From: a virus
Virus record (IMG/VR): IMGVR_UViG_3300042868_009074
Span: 203,767 to 267,766 of that record
DNA length: 64,000 bases
Reading direction: 5' to 3' (one strand)
Shown: one piece after another, positions 16,571 through 24,737 of the stretch
How positions within the stretch are numbered: position 1 is the stretch's first letter
How the letters are laid out: each line of letters begins with the position of its first letter
Position numbers and translations under genes: made by a program
Notes under the pieces: model-generated
Told to the model about the DNA's origin: nothing
Seen by the model: the letters and a program-made list of their open reading frames with translations, nothing else
The model's database searches: none

Positions 16571-18151
16571 ATGAACAATAAATTAACTAAATACATAACA
16601 GCATTAGTTATGTTAACTACGTTTACACTTACTAATGCTATTCCAGCCCAAGCTGCCCAAAACAAGGGCGGTTCAGAAATAACTAAACCCAATTCTAAAC
16701 CTAAGAAAAAGACTAACAAAAGAGTTAAGTCTCATTCTTATAAGAAAGTTGTAAAGACTAAGTCTAAAGTTGCTACTGCTAACTCTAAAGTTAAATTTAA
16801 ACTTTCTTTGTCCACAGCTATTCCTAAGATAGGTGCAGACTATTCTTATGATTCTGGTTATACTGGGCAAGGATCTTACGTTGTTGTCATTGATACCGGC
16901 GTAGAAAAAGCACATCCTTTCTTAGCCGATAAGATAGCTCTAGAAGCCTGCTTTGCTACTCGTTGCCCTAATGGTACCAATCAGATGATTGGACCAGGAG
17001 CAGCTGTCCCAGTGCATTATCACGGGACACACGTTGCTGGTATCATTGCTGGTAGCAACTCACAGTTTCATGGAATTGCCCCAGGTGCAAAGATCATAGC
17101 TATCAACATTTTTGACGTATATGGTGCAGCCTATGATGATGATATGGTTAAAGCTTTAAACTATGTCTACTCTTTAGCTGATACTTACAACATTACTTCA
17201 GTTAATATGTCACTTGGTGGTAACACTGTTTTTAGATCTACTTGCGATTCTTATCTTCCTGATGTTACTCAAGCTATTAACAATTTAAAGTCAAAGAATA
17301 TTGCTACAGTTATTGCTTCTGGAAACAATTATTCTGCTGGTATGTCAGCTCCTGCTTGTATCTCTACCGCCGTTAGCGTAGCTGCTACTTATACTTCTAC
17401 AGATAAAGTAACTACATTTTCTAACGTATCTCAGTTTACTACACTGTCGGCTCCTGGCTATGCCATTAACTCTTCTAAGTTGATGGGATCTTATGGTTCA
17501 GCTTCTGGTACCTCAATGGCAACTCCATTTGTTGCCGGAGCTTTAGCCGTGTACCGTTCCAAGTTTGGTGTCCAATCTGTAGATAAAGTTATTACTGACT
17601 TTCAATCTACTTCTTCGCCTGCTGTTGATGATTTCACTGGAATTATAACTAAGCGAATTAATATGAAGTCCTTGATTGATTCCACTACTACACCGGTTGT
17701 TCCTCCAGTAGTAACTACTACTACTATTCCAAATGCAACAACTACAACGTTACCTACTACAACAACTACTACTACTGTTCCGGTGACCACTACTACTGTC
17801 CCAGTAACTACAACCCTTCCTCCCGTTACTGGATATGCAGTAGGAAAACCATTGCTTGTTTCGTTAGACTCTATGTCGTCTGTCTATAACTCTTACCTCC
17901 ATGATGTATTCACGATTACATATCTTGATGTTTATTATGGCAAAGATGTTTTAACTCATTATCTATTGACTTGCGACAGTGGTCAAACGTTTACTATTCC
18001 AGTAGATTATACTGGCCGTTTAAACTATTATAGATTAAAGAATACAGATGGAACCTACGCTAAAGCTACAGGTATCATTAGGTGTTACCTGCAAGGTGCA
18101 GTAGGATCCTTTCTTGCTCCAAAATCTTGGTGGGAAGACGTCAATAGATGA
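16571..18151 (+). CDS. secreted subtilisin-like serine protease (S8) with Thr-rich linker, 526 aa
   Basis: The ATG at 16571 is chosen because it opens a signal peptide (MNNKLTKYITALVMLTTFT, cleavage near AQA-A); an in-frame TTG upstream would spoil it. The catalytic triad is clear: Asp108 in VVVIDTG, His151 in HGTHVAG, Ser315 in GTSMATP, with the oxyanion-region SGNN at about 250. A basic pro-segment (40-75) precedes the catalytic domain. A Thr-rich linker (about 390-425, TTTTVPVTTT-type) leads to a C-terminal domain of about 95 residues. Linkers of this kind are typical of actinobacterial exported proteins. Possible roles are cleaving host surface proteins, virion maturation, or excluding other phages. 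Overlaps the next gene. Confidence 0.9.
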   Translation: MNNKLTKYITALVMLTTFTLTNAIPAQAAQNKGGSEITKPNSKPKKKTNKRVKSHSYKKVVKTKSKVATANSKVKFKLSLSTAIPKIGADYSYDSGYTGQGSYVVVIDTGVEKAHPFLADKIALEACFATRCPNGTNQMIGPGAAVPVHYHGTHVAGIIAGSNSQFHGIAPGAKIIAINIFDVYGAAYDDDMVKALNYVYSLADTYNITSVNMSLGGNTVFRSTCDSYLPDVTQAINNLKSKNIATVIASGNNYSAGMSAPACISTAVSVAATYTSTDKVTTFSNVSQFTTLSAPGYAINSSKLMGSYGSASGTSMATPFVAGALAVYRSKFGVQSVDKVITDFQSTSSPAVDDFTGIITKRINMKSLIDSTTTPVVPPVVTTTTIPNATTTTLPTTTTTTTVPVTTTTVPVTTTLPPVTGYAVGKPLLVSLDSMSSVYNSYLHDVFTITYLDVYYGKDVLTHYLLTCDSGQTFTIPVDYTGRLNYYRLKNTDGTYAKATGIIRCYLQGAVGSFLAPKSWWEDVNR

Positions 18152-18543
18152 AGACCTTGAAAGATGTTCATAAATCTTTTGATGATGATTTCTTTCAATC
18201 TATTCTAATACCTTTTGATTCTTATCCACAAGTTATTAAAGCTTCATTGAATGATGTTTTTAATTACGCTGGATTATCAGAAGAGAACTTATCTTTATTA
18301 ATATTAAAGAATAACCATTGTCTAATCTTTCATGAAGACCATGAAAGATCAATTAAAGAATCTAATATCCTAGCAACTTCTATATATAGAGACTACACTA
18401 ATACTTATTATATTAATGAAGTTATATATGGTAATGCTGTAATATTGGGTTACAACTCTATCTTAATACAAGACAACGAAAGATTTCATTCCATATCTAC
18501 TTTGTATATGAATGAAATTATTAACAGGTTTAATGTATTATGA
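18148..18543 (+). CDS. hypothetical protein, 131 aa
   Basis: ATGA overlap with the protease gene, so co-translated. Acidic and helical with no motif; begins MKTLKDVHKSFDDDFF. Low-GC codons. Function unknown; a cytoplasmic partner of the protease is conceivable. Confidence 0.6.
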   Translation: MKTLKDVHKSFDDDFFQSILIPFDSYPQVIKASLNDVFNYAGLSEENLSLLILKNNHCLIFHEDHERSIKESNILATSIYRDYTNTYYINEVIYGNAVILGYNSILIQDNERFHSISTLYMNEIINRFNVL

Positions 18544-18701
18544 AAAAAGATAGAAAATCTATTCACATTAAACAAATTAGATCTATACAAAACACATGTT
18601 CAGCATGTGGATTAAAATCCACTAAAGTTGAAAAGTCAATTAAGTTTAACAAATACTTTTGTATAGATTGTCTATTAGATTACATAAGAAATAATCTATA
18701 A
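18540..18701 (+). CDS. small zinc-ribbon protein, 53 aa
   Basis: ATGA overlap with the preceding gene. Starts MKKDRKSIHIKQIRS and holds TCSACG and FCIDC, a four-Cys zinc ribbon. Basic N-terminus. Probably a nucleic-acid or protein adaptor. Confidence 0.6.
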   Translation: MKKDRKSIHIKQIRSIQNTCSACGLKSTKVEKSIKFNKYFCIDCLLDYIRNNL

Positions 18702-18717
18702 TTAATAGGAGACATTT

Positions 18718-18960
18718 ATGTCAATTAACATTTTAGTCGGATCAGATCCCGACGATATCCCCCGCATCGTGGACACGATTGCAGCACTTGAATTCCTTCA
18801 TAATATCCTTCCACAACACCAATCTGTATTAGATTTAGAAGGTGGAGAATTTAATGGAGAAAAAGTAGAATATCTTATTGACTGGTATAAGTCAATGAAA
18901 GATGTTATACTTTATGCAGGAAACACCGAAGACGTAGTCTTAGAACCTAACCTCGTCTAA
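18718..18960 (+). CDS. hypothetical acidic protein, 80 aa
   Basis: Good AGGAGA site. Starts MSINILVGSDPDDIPR. Soluble and acidic. Ends five bases before a tRNA gene, so it may share its transcript. Confidence 0.65.
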   Translation: MSINILVGSDPDDIPRIVDTIAALEFLHNILPQHQSVLDLEGGEFNGEKVEYLIDWYKSMKDVILYAGNTEDVVLEPNLV

Positions 18961-18965
18961 CATCT

Positions 18966-19049
18966 GCCCGAGTGGCGGAATAGGCAGACGCAGGGGGCTT
19001 AAACCCCCCGGAGGGCAACCTCTTACCGGTTCAAGTCCGGTCTCGGGTA
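18966..19049 (+). tRNA. tRNA-Leu (UAA)
   Basis: Acceptor GCCCGAG/CTCGGGT, anticodon stem GGGGG/CCCCC with loop CTTAAAC (anticodon UAA), a long class II variable arm GGAGGGCAACCTCTT, and T-arm CCGG-TTCAAGT-CCGG. It decodes UUA, a frequent codon in this AT-rich genome. Confidence 0.92.
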
Positions 19050-19078
19050 CTATGCAATACACTATAATAAGGAAAAAA

Positions 19079-19552
19079 ATGAACGATATTTTACTAGACC
19101 CACCAACACCTCAAGCTCCTAAGCCAGGTGCAGGTATGAAACAAATGGGAATTATCATGGGACTAATTGCAGTTGTTGCATTACTCATTGGTATTCTTTT
19201 AGCATCTGGGAGTAAAACATCAGATTCTGTAGTTACCACACCGCCTGCCCCAGTGCAAACTTATGCTCCAGCTCCAGTTGTCAACAAGTATGAAGCTTAT
19301 CTTGACCATGTTTATAATAACTCTGGTCAAGCTAATACAATTACTAAAGCTTCTCTTATTGAATATGGAGATACTATTTGTTCTGCCTTAGATAATGGTA
19401 GAACAATTCCTTATATCGTAGGTTATCTTTCAAATAGTTCTTCTGGCGAAACCGATGCTGCTTTGTATGCTTCAGTAATCTTTGGAGCTATCACTTATAT
19501 TTGCGATGAATATAAAGGTGATCTTAACCTTTATCTTTCTAACTCCAATTAA
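19079..19552 (+). CDS. membrane-anchored DUF732-like protein, 157 aa
   Basis: The ATG at 19079 follows AAGGAAA. One transmembrane helix (about residues 25-45) follows a Pro-rich cytoplasmic start. The outer domain holds YLDHVYNN...LIEYGDTICSALDNG...ITYICDEYKGD, the two-Cys helical pattern of the actinobacterial DUF732 family. Its presence supports an actinobacterial host. Confidence 0.65.
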   Translation: MNDILLDPPTPQAPKPGAGMKQMGIIMGLIAVVALLIGILLASGSKTSDSVVTTPPAPVQTYAPAPVVNKYEAYLDHVYNNSGQANTITKASLIEYGDTICSALDNGRTIPYIVGYLSNSSSGETDAALYASVIFGAITYICDEYKGDLNLYLSNSN

Positions 19553-19570
19553 TATTTAAGGAAACATTTT

Positions 19571-20803
19571 ATGTCTATTCTAGTATCTGAACTAGATCTT
19601 CCTTATGTACCACCTAAACTTATTAAATCTGATTTAACAACTTATGATCAATTTAAAATTGGTTTAGAAGCTCATAAGCAAAACTGGATTGGCACAACAA
19701 AACTTTCTTATGTGATTTTAGACCACAAGCATTCTGCTGCTATGTTGAAAGACAAGAGATGGCACAATGGTTTGTATTTATTAAGCGAACTTAATCCTCA
19801 TTTTACTGAAGAGATTAAGATGAGTAGGAAAAAATTAATAATTAACTTAGAAGGCGAAGATCATTCAAGACTCAGAAAGATAATTGCTCCAGTTTTTTCA
19901 CCAAAGACAGCTGAGCTTCTTCGACCAGACATGCAAGATGCTATCAATCAAGTTCTTAATGATGTCATCGAAAGCGGTCAATGCGATTTGCAAAAAGATG
20001 TATTCAACAAGTATCCATCATACATTATCTCTAAGATAGTAGGAGTCCCCAATTCAGATTGGGAGAAGTTTAGTCAATGGGCTGATGATACCTTCAAAAC
20101 ATTTGGTGGAAACTTTGAACACCATAGCGAAGTTATATTAAATACTCAAAATGAATTAGATCAATATACTAATAATTTAATCATCAGCAAAAAAGAAAAC
20201 AAAGGCAATGACCTTGTTTCTATGTTAATTGACGCAGAATTTGATGGTCAAAAATTATCAGATCAAGAAATACAATCTCTTATCCAAGTAGTTCTGATGG
20301 CAGGCATGGATACGACTAGAGCACAGCTTGGTCTTATAGCAGTTATGCTATCTGAGAGACCAGATTTAATATCGATGTTAGCCAATGATTTAAATGTTGA
20401 AGATATAATAGAAGAGTCTACTCGCTTAGATTCTGTTTTTAAATATGTAATGAGAATTGCTTCAGAAGACATTGAATACAATGGAGTCTTATTCCCTAAG
20501 GGAACAATTATCTCCCCAGCATTGGGTGTTAATAATTACGATGACTTAGCTTTTGAAAACGCATCTGAATTTATTCTTGATCGTAAAGCAACAAAGGGCA
20601 TTACCCTGTCTTATGGTGGTGGAATTCATTACTGTCTCGGTGCTTCTTTAGCACGAGCTCAAATGCAGGAATGTATGAAAGTTGTTGCAAAAAGAATGCC
20701 AGATTATAAAATTACTGGAGAAGTTCTTTATAAAGAAGCTTACGAATCAGTAGTCGGTCCAAGATCTATCCCTGTGACTTTTACACCTAACATTAAGATT
20801 TGA
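19571..20803 (+). CDS. cytochrome P450 monooxygenase, 410 aa
   Basis: All P450 hallmarks are present: I-helix AGMDTTR (244-250), K-helix ExxR within EESTR (281-285), and the heme loop SYGGGIHYCLG with Cys355 as thiolate ligand, followed by SLARAQMQ. Length is that of soluble bacterial class I CYPs. These oxidise small molecules using ferredoxin and a reductase; no redox partner is encoded nearby, so host partners would be needed. Substrate unknown. TAAGGA ribosome site, in a run of ordinary phage genes with matching low-GC codons. P450s are very rare in phages. Confidence 0.95.
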   Translation: MSILVSELDLPYVPPKLIKSDLTTYDQFKIGLEAHKQNWIGTTKLSYVILDHKHSAAMLKDKRWHNGLYLLSELNPHFTEEIKMSRKKLIINLEGEDHSRLRKIIAPVFSPKTAELLRPDMQDAINQVLNDVIESGQCDLQKDVFNKYPSYIISKIVGVPNSDWEKFSQWADDTFKTFGGNFEHHSEVILNTQNELDQYTNNLIISKKENKGNDLVSMLIDAEFDGQKLSDQEIQSLIQVVLMAGMDTTRAQLGLIAVMLSERPDLISMLANDLNVEDIIEESTRLDSVFKYVMRIASEDIEYNGVLFPKGTIISPALGVNNYDDLAFENASEFILDRKATKGITLSYGGGIHYCLGASLARAQMQECMKVVAKRMPDYKITGEVLYKEAYESVVGPRSIPVTFTPNIKI

Positions 20804-20806
20804 TAT

Positions 20807-21019
20807 ATGGACAGTCAAATAATTAAAGCACAGATGTCTTCTCTTATTGGTAGAAGGATAGAACTTGTTGATTGCACTGATGAGTTCACCCCAATGACAC
20901 CTGGTACCAAAGGAACTATATCTTATATAGATGATATTGGTACAGTCTTTGTTGATTGGGATAACGGATCTGCATTAGGTCTTATCCCTGGAATAGATAA
21001 ATGGAAGTATATTAAATGA
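20807..21019 (+). CDS. DUF4314-like protein, 70 aa
   Basis: Contains GRRIELVDCTDEFTPMTPGT then KGTISYIDDIGTVFVDWDNG and GLIPGIDKW, the characteristic strand-rich pattern of DUF4314, a small SH3/KOW-like barrel common in actinobacteria and their phages. Three bases after the P450 gene; overlaps the next gene. Confidence 0.75.
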   Translation: MDSQIIKAQMSSLIGRRIELVDCTDEFTPMTPGTKGTISYIDDIGTVFVDWDNGSALGLIPGIDKWKYIK

Positions 21020-21312
21020 CTATTACATTTGGAACACGGTCACTCGAAGGAGTGACATTAGAACACAAAACATTAGAAGAATCATTAGAGGCTTTTATGG
21101 CTGCTGATGGTTATAGAATAGATTTCATGTTCCCAGATGGAAGATTTCTTTTTATTCATCGGGGAGAATATGGCGATGACATTCCTGAAGAAAAGTTAAA
21201 TCACCCTGCATGGAGGAACTACAAACAAGCTGTCTCTAAAGTTCTTGTTTATGATCCTCAAAATTTGCACAACAATAATGACAACGTAACTTACGTTGAT
21301 TTTTCTTCTTAA
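21016..21312 (+). CDS. hypothetical protein, 98 aa
   Basis: ATGA overlap with the DUF4314 gene. Starts MTITFGTRSLEGVTLEH. Soluble, mixed alpha/beta, no motif recognised. Its stop is directly followed by two structured RNA elements. Confidence 0.65.
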   Translation: MTITFGTRSLEGVTLEHKTLEESLEAFMAADGYRIDFMFPDGRFLFIHRGEYGDDIPEEKLNHPAWRNYKQAVSKVLVYDPQNLHNNNDNVTYVDFSS

Positions 21313-21317
21313 GATTT

Positions 21318-21416
21318 TAGCTAGTAGCGTGTTCGATTTACTATTTGGAATTCGGAACGATATTAATAGTTACACACAGCACGTGGGCCTATATTCCCCG
21401 TAACTACTACTAGCTA
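21318..21416 (+). ncRNA. structured RNA element, copy 1 of a tandem pair
   Basis: A perfect 10-bp closing stem (TAGCTAGTAG with CTACTAGCTA) encloses a GTTC/GGAAC stem and an AGTTAC/GTAACT stem. The apical part GTGGGCCTATATTCCCCGTAAC is nearly repeated in copy 2, so it is conserved while the closing stem sequence differs. That is the mark of a selected RNA fold. No known class recognised. Confidence 0.7.
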
Positions 21417-21423
21417 GATAAGT

Positions 21424-21539
21424 TTGATGGTAGCTGGTAAATTCCTACTAAGCGATTTTCGCAGAAATAAGCCGGTGTGAATTGCTAACTAAAAGTAACG
21501 ATACTAGTGGCCCCATATCGCCCCGTTACCTACCATCAA
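21424..21539 (+). ncRNA. structured RNA element, copy 2 of a tandem pair
   Basis: A perfect 10-bp closing stem (TTGATGGTAG with CTACCATCAA), an inner GCGA/TCGC hairpin, and a GTAACG/CGTTAC stem. The apical GTGGCCCCATATCGCCCC parallels copy 1 (consensus GTGG-S-CC-Y-ATAT, then CCCCGTWAC). Lies eight bases after copy 1. Could be a tandem ligand sensor, a protein-binding RNA or an exonuclease-resistant structure. Confidence 0.7.
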
Positions 21540-21568
21540 TTAATTTAAATTTAAAGGCAGTATTTTTT

Positions 21569-21658
21569 ATGAACTTTTTTGCTATGACTATGTGCATATC
21601 AATTGTTGGTGGAACAATACTTTGCATTATATATGATGCTTATAAATATAAGGACTGA
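21569..21658 (+). CDS. tiny membrane peptide, 29 aa
   Basis: Starts MNFFAMTMCISIVGGTI, a single hydrophobic helix with a polar C-terminus. Preceded by AAAGGCAG and immediately downstream of the tandem RNA pair, which could control it. Confidence 0.5.
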   Translation: MNFFAMTMCISIVGGTILCIIYDAYKYKD

Positions 21659-21660
21659 AT

Positions 21661-21795
21661 ATGATTCATTCTATTAAACAACTTATTATCCGTATTCGTT
21701 TTAAACGAACAGCTAGACAACGTCATAAATCATACAATAAAATGCATCAGACTCCTTATGGAGTTCCCACTAGAAATCAAGGATATTACGAATGA
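21661..21795 (+). CDS. small basic protein, 44 aa
   Basis: ATAAGGAC upstream. Starts MIHSIKQLIIRIRFKRTARQ, very basic, ends NQGYYE. Coupled to the next gene by ATGA. Unknown. Confidence 0.5.
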   Translation: MIHSIKQLIIRIRFKRTARQRHKSYNKMHQTPYGVPTRNQGYYE

Positions 21796-21980
21796 CTTAC
21801 ATTAAAATGCATGTTAAAGATAAGCTAGACATTATTGCTCATGTTTTAACTCGTAATGGCATTACTGTTTGGTATGGTATACCAGAACAGATAGTTGATG
21901 AACTTAAAGCTAATGGCTATAAGATAAAAAAGCGTAAGAATTTTAAAAACCTTACATCTAAGAATCAACCATACTTATAA
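21792..21980 (+). CDS. hypothetical protein, 62 aa
   Basis: ATGA overlap upstream and TAATG overlap downstream. Starts MTYIKMHVKDKLDIIA, basic C-terminus. Unknown. Confidence 0.55.
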   Translation: MTYIKMHVKDKLDIIAHVLTRNGITVWYGIPEQIVDELKANGYKIKKRKNFKNLTSKNQPYL

Positions 21981-22114
21981 TGATAGCTTATGTAATCATT
22001 GCTATTGGTTCTTTGTGGGGCATCTTAACTTTTATTGGGTTCCATGAAGAAGATAAAGAAATTAAAGAGATGATTGAATCTGCTCGCAAAGCAACTGAAA
22101 ACAAGCGCCTTTAG
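21980..22114 (+). CDS. small membrane protein, 44 aa
   Basis: Starts MIAYVIIAIGSLWGIL (one membrane helix), then a charged helix. Its last codons and stop (TAG) lie inside the acceptor and D-arm start of the following tRNA-Lys, so the two share a transcript. Confidence 0.5.
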   Translation: MIAYVIIAIGSLWGILTFIGFHEEDKEIKEMIESARKATENKRL

Positions 22115-22177
22115 CTCAGTTGGTAGAGCAGTGGACTTTTAATCCATGTGTCCCGGGTTCGAACCCCGGAGGGCGCA
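22105..22177 (+). tRNA. tRNA-Lys (UUU)
   Basis: Acceptor GCGCCTT/AGGGCGC, D-arm GCTC/GAGC, anticodon loop CTTTTAA, T-arm CCGGG-TTCGAAC-CCCGG. Overlaps the 3' end of a small gene by ten bases. Confidence 0.93.
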
Positions 22178-22237
22178 CTATTAAAGATGTGTCTGTACTA
22201 TATACAATACAAATCCAAAAGTTAGAGGGTAAACACA

Positions 22238-22393
22238 ATGGAAGCAACTCCTAAACAACTAGCAACTAATCTCATAGATAAAGCTATTAAAGATATATCA
22301 GGTAGAGATCTTGTTTCCACCAATGAAATGACTGATCTTCTTCTTGATATTAGGCTTTATCTTCTGGCTCAAGAAGAGCCAGTCCCCCAGTAG
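22238..22393 (+). CDS. hypothetical protein, 51 aa
   Basis: GAGGGTAA ribosome site. Starts MEATPKQLATNLIDKA. Helical and acidic. Lies between tRNA-Lys and the cold-shock gene. Unknown. Confidence 0.55.
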   Translation: MEATPKQLATNLIDKAIKDISGRDLVSTNEMTDLLLDIRLYLLAQEEPVPQ

Positions 22394-22403
22394 ATCTAAT
22401 CTA

Positions 22404-22412
22404 TGCTATACT
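22404..22412 (+). promoter_or_regulatory. extended -10 promoter TGCTATACT
   Basis: TG-C-TATACT lies 33 bases before the cold-shock gene, leaving a short leader with GAAAGA as a ribosome site. Confidence 0.5.
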
Positions 22413-22445
22413 TAATAAATATTAGAAACAAATGAAAGATATATA

Positions 22446-22646
22446 ATGAACAAAGGTACAGTAAAATTCTTCAATGATGAAAAAGGCTTCGGCTTTATTT
22501 CACGTGAAAACGGTGACGATTTATTCGTTCACTTCTCAAACATCGAAGGTACAGGTCGCCGTTCTTTGGCTACCGGTCAAGAAGTAGAGTTTGAAGTTGG
22601 TCAAGGCCAAAAAGGCATGGAAGCTAAGAACGTCCGCCCACTCTAA
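22446..22646 (+). CDS. csp: cold-shock domain protein, 66 aa
   Basis: A full-length CspA-family five-stranded barrel: [19 protein letters not shown] (RNP1 KGFGFI), LFVHFSNI (RNP2), ending EAKNVRPL. Binds single-stranded RNA/DNA and melts RNA structure. A host-type copy carried by the phage could keep phage mRNA translatable or replace the host protein. Confidence 0.95.
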   Translation: MNKGTVKFFNDEKGFGFISRENGDDLFVHFSNIEGTGRRSLATGQEVEFEVGQGQKGMEAKNVRPL

Positions 22647-22656
22647 TAAGGTAGTT

Positions 22657-22857
22657 ATGAAAATTAAATTTACAGCTGAAATAACCATGGATATTCCTGG
22701 TGAATTTCAAGACGATGCAGATGCAGTTCAACTGATTACAGAAGAACTTCGGGATAGACTAGAGACAGAAGTTGAGTACGATAAGTACGATCAACCTTCT
22801 CTTATGTTTCTAACTGCAGAAGTTCGTAGTTATTTTGTAACTGCCGGAAGAGTTTAA
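22657..22857 (+). CDS. hypothetical protein, 66 aa
   Basis: The ATG at 22657 follows TAAGGTAG and lies after the csp stop. Starts MKIKFTAEITMDIPGE. Acidic. Unknown; probably in the csp operon. The 136 bases after it, up to the tRNA, hold no gene I can support. Confidence 0.6.
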   Translation: MKIKFTAEITMDIPGEFQDDADAVQLITEELRDRLETEVEYDKYDQPSLMFLTAEVRSYFVTAGRV

Positions 22858-22993
22858 TTGCTCTAGGCATTTTATTTCGGGAGCTTACAGTCCCCATTGT
22901 TACGGATCCCCACTCGTTTACGACTGGCCCGTCCACAAAGTGAATATACCAATCCACCTTTCTCCCCAGATAAGGTGGTCACAACTGTCCTAC

Positions 22994-23067
22994 GGGCCTT
23001 TAGCTCAGTTGGTTAGAGCAGGGTGCTCATAACGCCTTGGTCCTCGGTTCGAGTCCGGGAAGGCCCA
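22994..23067 (+). tRNA. tRNA with CAU anticodon, probably Ile2 (lysidine, AUA)
   Basis: Acceptor GGGCCTT/AAGGCCC, D-arm GCTC/GAGC, anticodon stem GGGTG/CGCCT with loop CTCATAA, T-arm CTCGG-TTCGAGT-CCGGG. The CAU could mean elongator Met. The variable region TTGGTC and anticodon-arm pattern look like the minor Ile2 tRNA that is lysidinylated to read AUA, which would be useful in an AT-rich genome. Confidence 0.85.
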
Positions 23068-23069
23068 CT

Positions 23070-23225
23070 ATGATAAATCTTTTATTCACCTATATTTGGT
23101 TATTCTATATTGGATTAACCGAGTCTATAGTTATGCAGTTTGCAGCAATACTTATATTTTATGTTGCTTCTCGAATTGCATACGCCCCTACTGATAATTG
23201 GTATTATCCCAAACAGGAAGACTAA
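23070..23225 (+). CDS. small membrane protein, 51 aa
   Basis: The ATG at 23070 comes three bases after the tRNA; no ribosome site is visible. Two hydrophobic stretches (MINLLFTYIWLFYIGL, and MQFAAILIFYVASRI). Unknown. Confidence 0.45.
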   Translation: MINLLFTYIWLFYIGLTESIVMQFAAILIFYVASRIAYAPTDNWYYPKQED

Positions 23226-23226
23226 T

Positions 23227-23424
23227 ATGCCAAGATATAATTTAAACCGTGAAGATGTAGATCTTCTTGTCGACGCTTTACAGAACTACTTAGTTAATAA
23301 TGGTTTTGAAAAACATCCTACTAGAGTAGTTAGTCTTAAGAATAGACTCTTATTAAAAATCAAACCTGAAGATCTATCACTCGATGAGGTAGATGTTTGG
23401 TCCGCATTTCAAGAAGGTAACTAA
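23227..23424 (+). CDS. hypothetical protein, 65 aa
   Basis: The ATG at 23227 directly follows the previous stop, with CAGGAAGA as ribosome site. Starts [16 protein letters not shown]. Helical. TAATG overlap with the next gene. Confidence 0.6.
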   Translation: MPRYNLNREDVDLLVDALQNYLVNNGFEKHPTRVVSLKNRLLLKIKPEDLSLDEVDVWSAFQEGN

Positions 23425-23687
23425 TGCCATATATTGAACAATCTGATAGAAGCTTTTTTGATGAAAAGATTTCTTTTAAAAATAATGCAATACAAACTCC
23501 AGGTGAGTTAAACTATTTCATTACCAAGATAGTTGATCATTATATTTCAAGTCATGGTAAAAACTATTCTAGTATCAATGAAGCTATTGGCGTATTAGAA
23601 TGCGCAAAACTTGAACTTTATCGTAGAATTGCAGCACCTTATGAAGATGCAAAGATACAACAAAACGGTGATGTTTACACCGCCTAA
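23424..23687 (+). CDS. hypothetical protein, 87 aa
   Basis: Coupled to the gene upstream. Starts [16 protein letters not shown]. Helical, soluble, no motif. Confidence 0.6.
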   Translation: MPYIEQSDRSFFDEKISFKNNAIQTPGELNYFITKIVDHYISSHGKNYSSINEAIGVLECAKLELYRRIAAPYEDAKIQQNGDVYTA

Positions 23688-23702
23688 TTAAGGAGAACCC
23701 AA

Positions 23703-24185
23703 ATGGGTATGGACGTCTATGGCAATAAGCCAAAGAACGAACTTGGTGAATACTTTCGTGCCAACGTATGGTACTGGCATCCTATGTGGGATTGTTTAGA
23801 CCAACTCCACCCTACTATTTGTTCTAAGTGCGAAAGCCCCCATGATAATTCTGGCGCAGGTTTAAGTGCTAAAGACTCTATAACTCTTGCTAAACTTTTA
23901 AAAAAAGATTTAGAAGATGGAACTATAAAAGCATATATTGAACAATACAAAGCCCACATGGATTCTCTTCCATTGGATGATTGCAAGTATTGTGAAGGCT
24001 TAGGTGTTCGTGTTTGGAAAGAAGCAGATGCTAATGGTCAAGAACAGAGTGTTACTAAACAATGTAACTCTTGCCAAGGTACTTTAAAAGTAGCTAACTT
24101 TGCTACTCATTACCATATGGATTATGATCTTCTCGTAGAGTTCCAACTATTCTTGCAAAATTGTGGCGGATTTAGGATTTGCTAA
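23703..24185 (+). CDS. phage protein with DnaJ-like zinc motif, 160 aa
   Basis: AAGGAGAA site. The N-terminus MGMDVYGNKPKNELGEYFRA and NVWYWHPMWD is typical of a widespread phage/bacterial family of unknown role. CSKC near 41 and CKYCEGLG...CNSCQG (about 106-140) form DnaJ-type CxxCxG zinc repeats, so it probably binds two zinc ions and may act as a protein or RNA adaptor. Confidence 0.7.
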   Translation: MGMDVYGNKPKNELGEYFRANVWYWHPMWDCLDQLHPTICSKCESPHDNSGAGLSAKDSITLAKLLKKDLEDGTIKAYIEQYKAHMDSLPLDDCKYCEGLGVRVWKEADANGQEQSVTKQCNSCQGTLKVANFATHYHMDYDLLVEFQLFLQNCGGFRIC

Positions 24186-24186
24186 T

Positions 24187-24420
24187 ATGTCATTTCAAAA
24201 CAAGCAGAGCATTAAACATCCTCCTTTGAGTATGAGAATGAAAGTTCTTGAAGTATATTATAAAAAGCTCAGTGAGTCAGATCATATTGATGCACTTGTT
24301 CTTTATAAAAATACTATGGGTGGACTTTACCATAGGTTTAATCCATGGTTAAGACAACGATTCTATACCAGAAAATCTTTTATGCCTAAGGAAGAAGAAG
24401 AATACGATGACTATAATTAA
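24187..24420 (+). CDS. hypothetical protein, 77 aa
   Basis: Begins MSFQNKQSIKHPPLS two bases after the previous stop. Basic centre, acidic EEEEYDDYN end overlapping the next gene. Unknown. Confidence 0.55.
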   Translation: MSFQNKQSIKHPPLSMRMKVLEVYYKKLSESDHIDALVLYKNTMGGLYHRFNPWLRQRFYTRKSFMPKEEEEYDDYN

Positions 24421-24694
24421 TATCAAAAGAGATTCTAGCATTCATCTAGTATTAAAATATTTAAAGATGAAAAATTCTAGACCTTCAACTCAAAAAGATA
24501 TTTATACATTTAATCCTAATAAGTTTGATTCTTCTTATGATGTTCAGGATTTGCTTAACAATTTAATTGATCAGCAATTTGCTATTTGCAAAAACAAACA
24601 GTATACTATTACTCCACGAGGTAAAGAGGCTCTTTGTTTTATAACCGCACAACAACCATTACCGAGATACAATGACAAAGCATCTATCATTTAA
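24407..24694 (+). CDS. winged-helix-like protein, 95 aa
   Basis: Overlaps the previous gene by 14 bases, with GAAGAAG as ribosome site. Helices at about 10-60, then a strand pair (FAICKNKQYTITPRGKEAL) typical of a small winged helix. A possible regulator. Confidence 0.5.
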   Translation: MTIINIKRDSSIHLVLKYLKMKNSRPSTQKDIYTFNPNKFDSSYDVQDLLNNLIDQQFAICKNKQYTITPRGKEALCFITAQQPLPRYNDKASII

Positions 24695-24737
24695 ATTAGA
24701 CTTTCGAATAACCACCGATACTACCCCAGCTTATCAA

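Noticed and set aside
22498-22513. parS-like sequence TATTTCACGTGAAAAC inside the cold-shock gene
   Set aside because: Three mismatches from the consensus and fully explained by the coding sequence FISRENG; not counted as a second parS.
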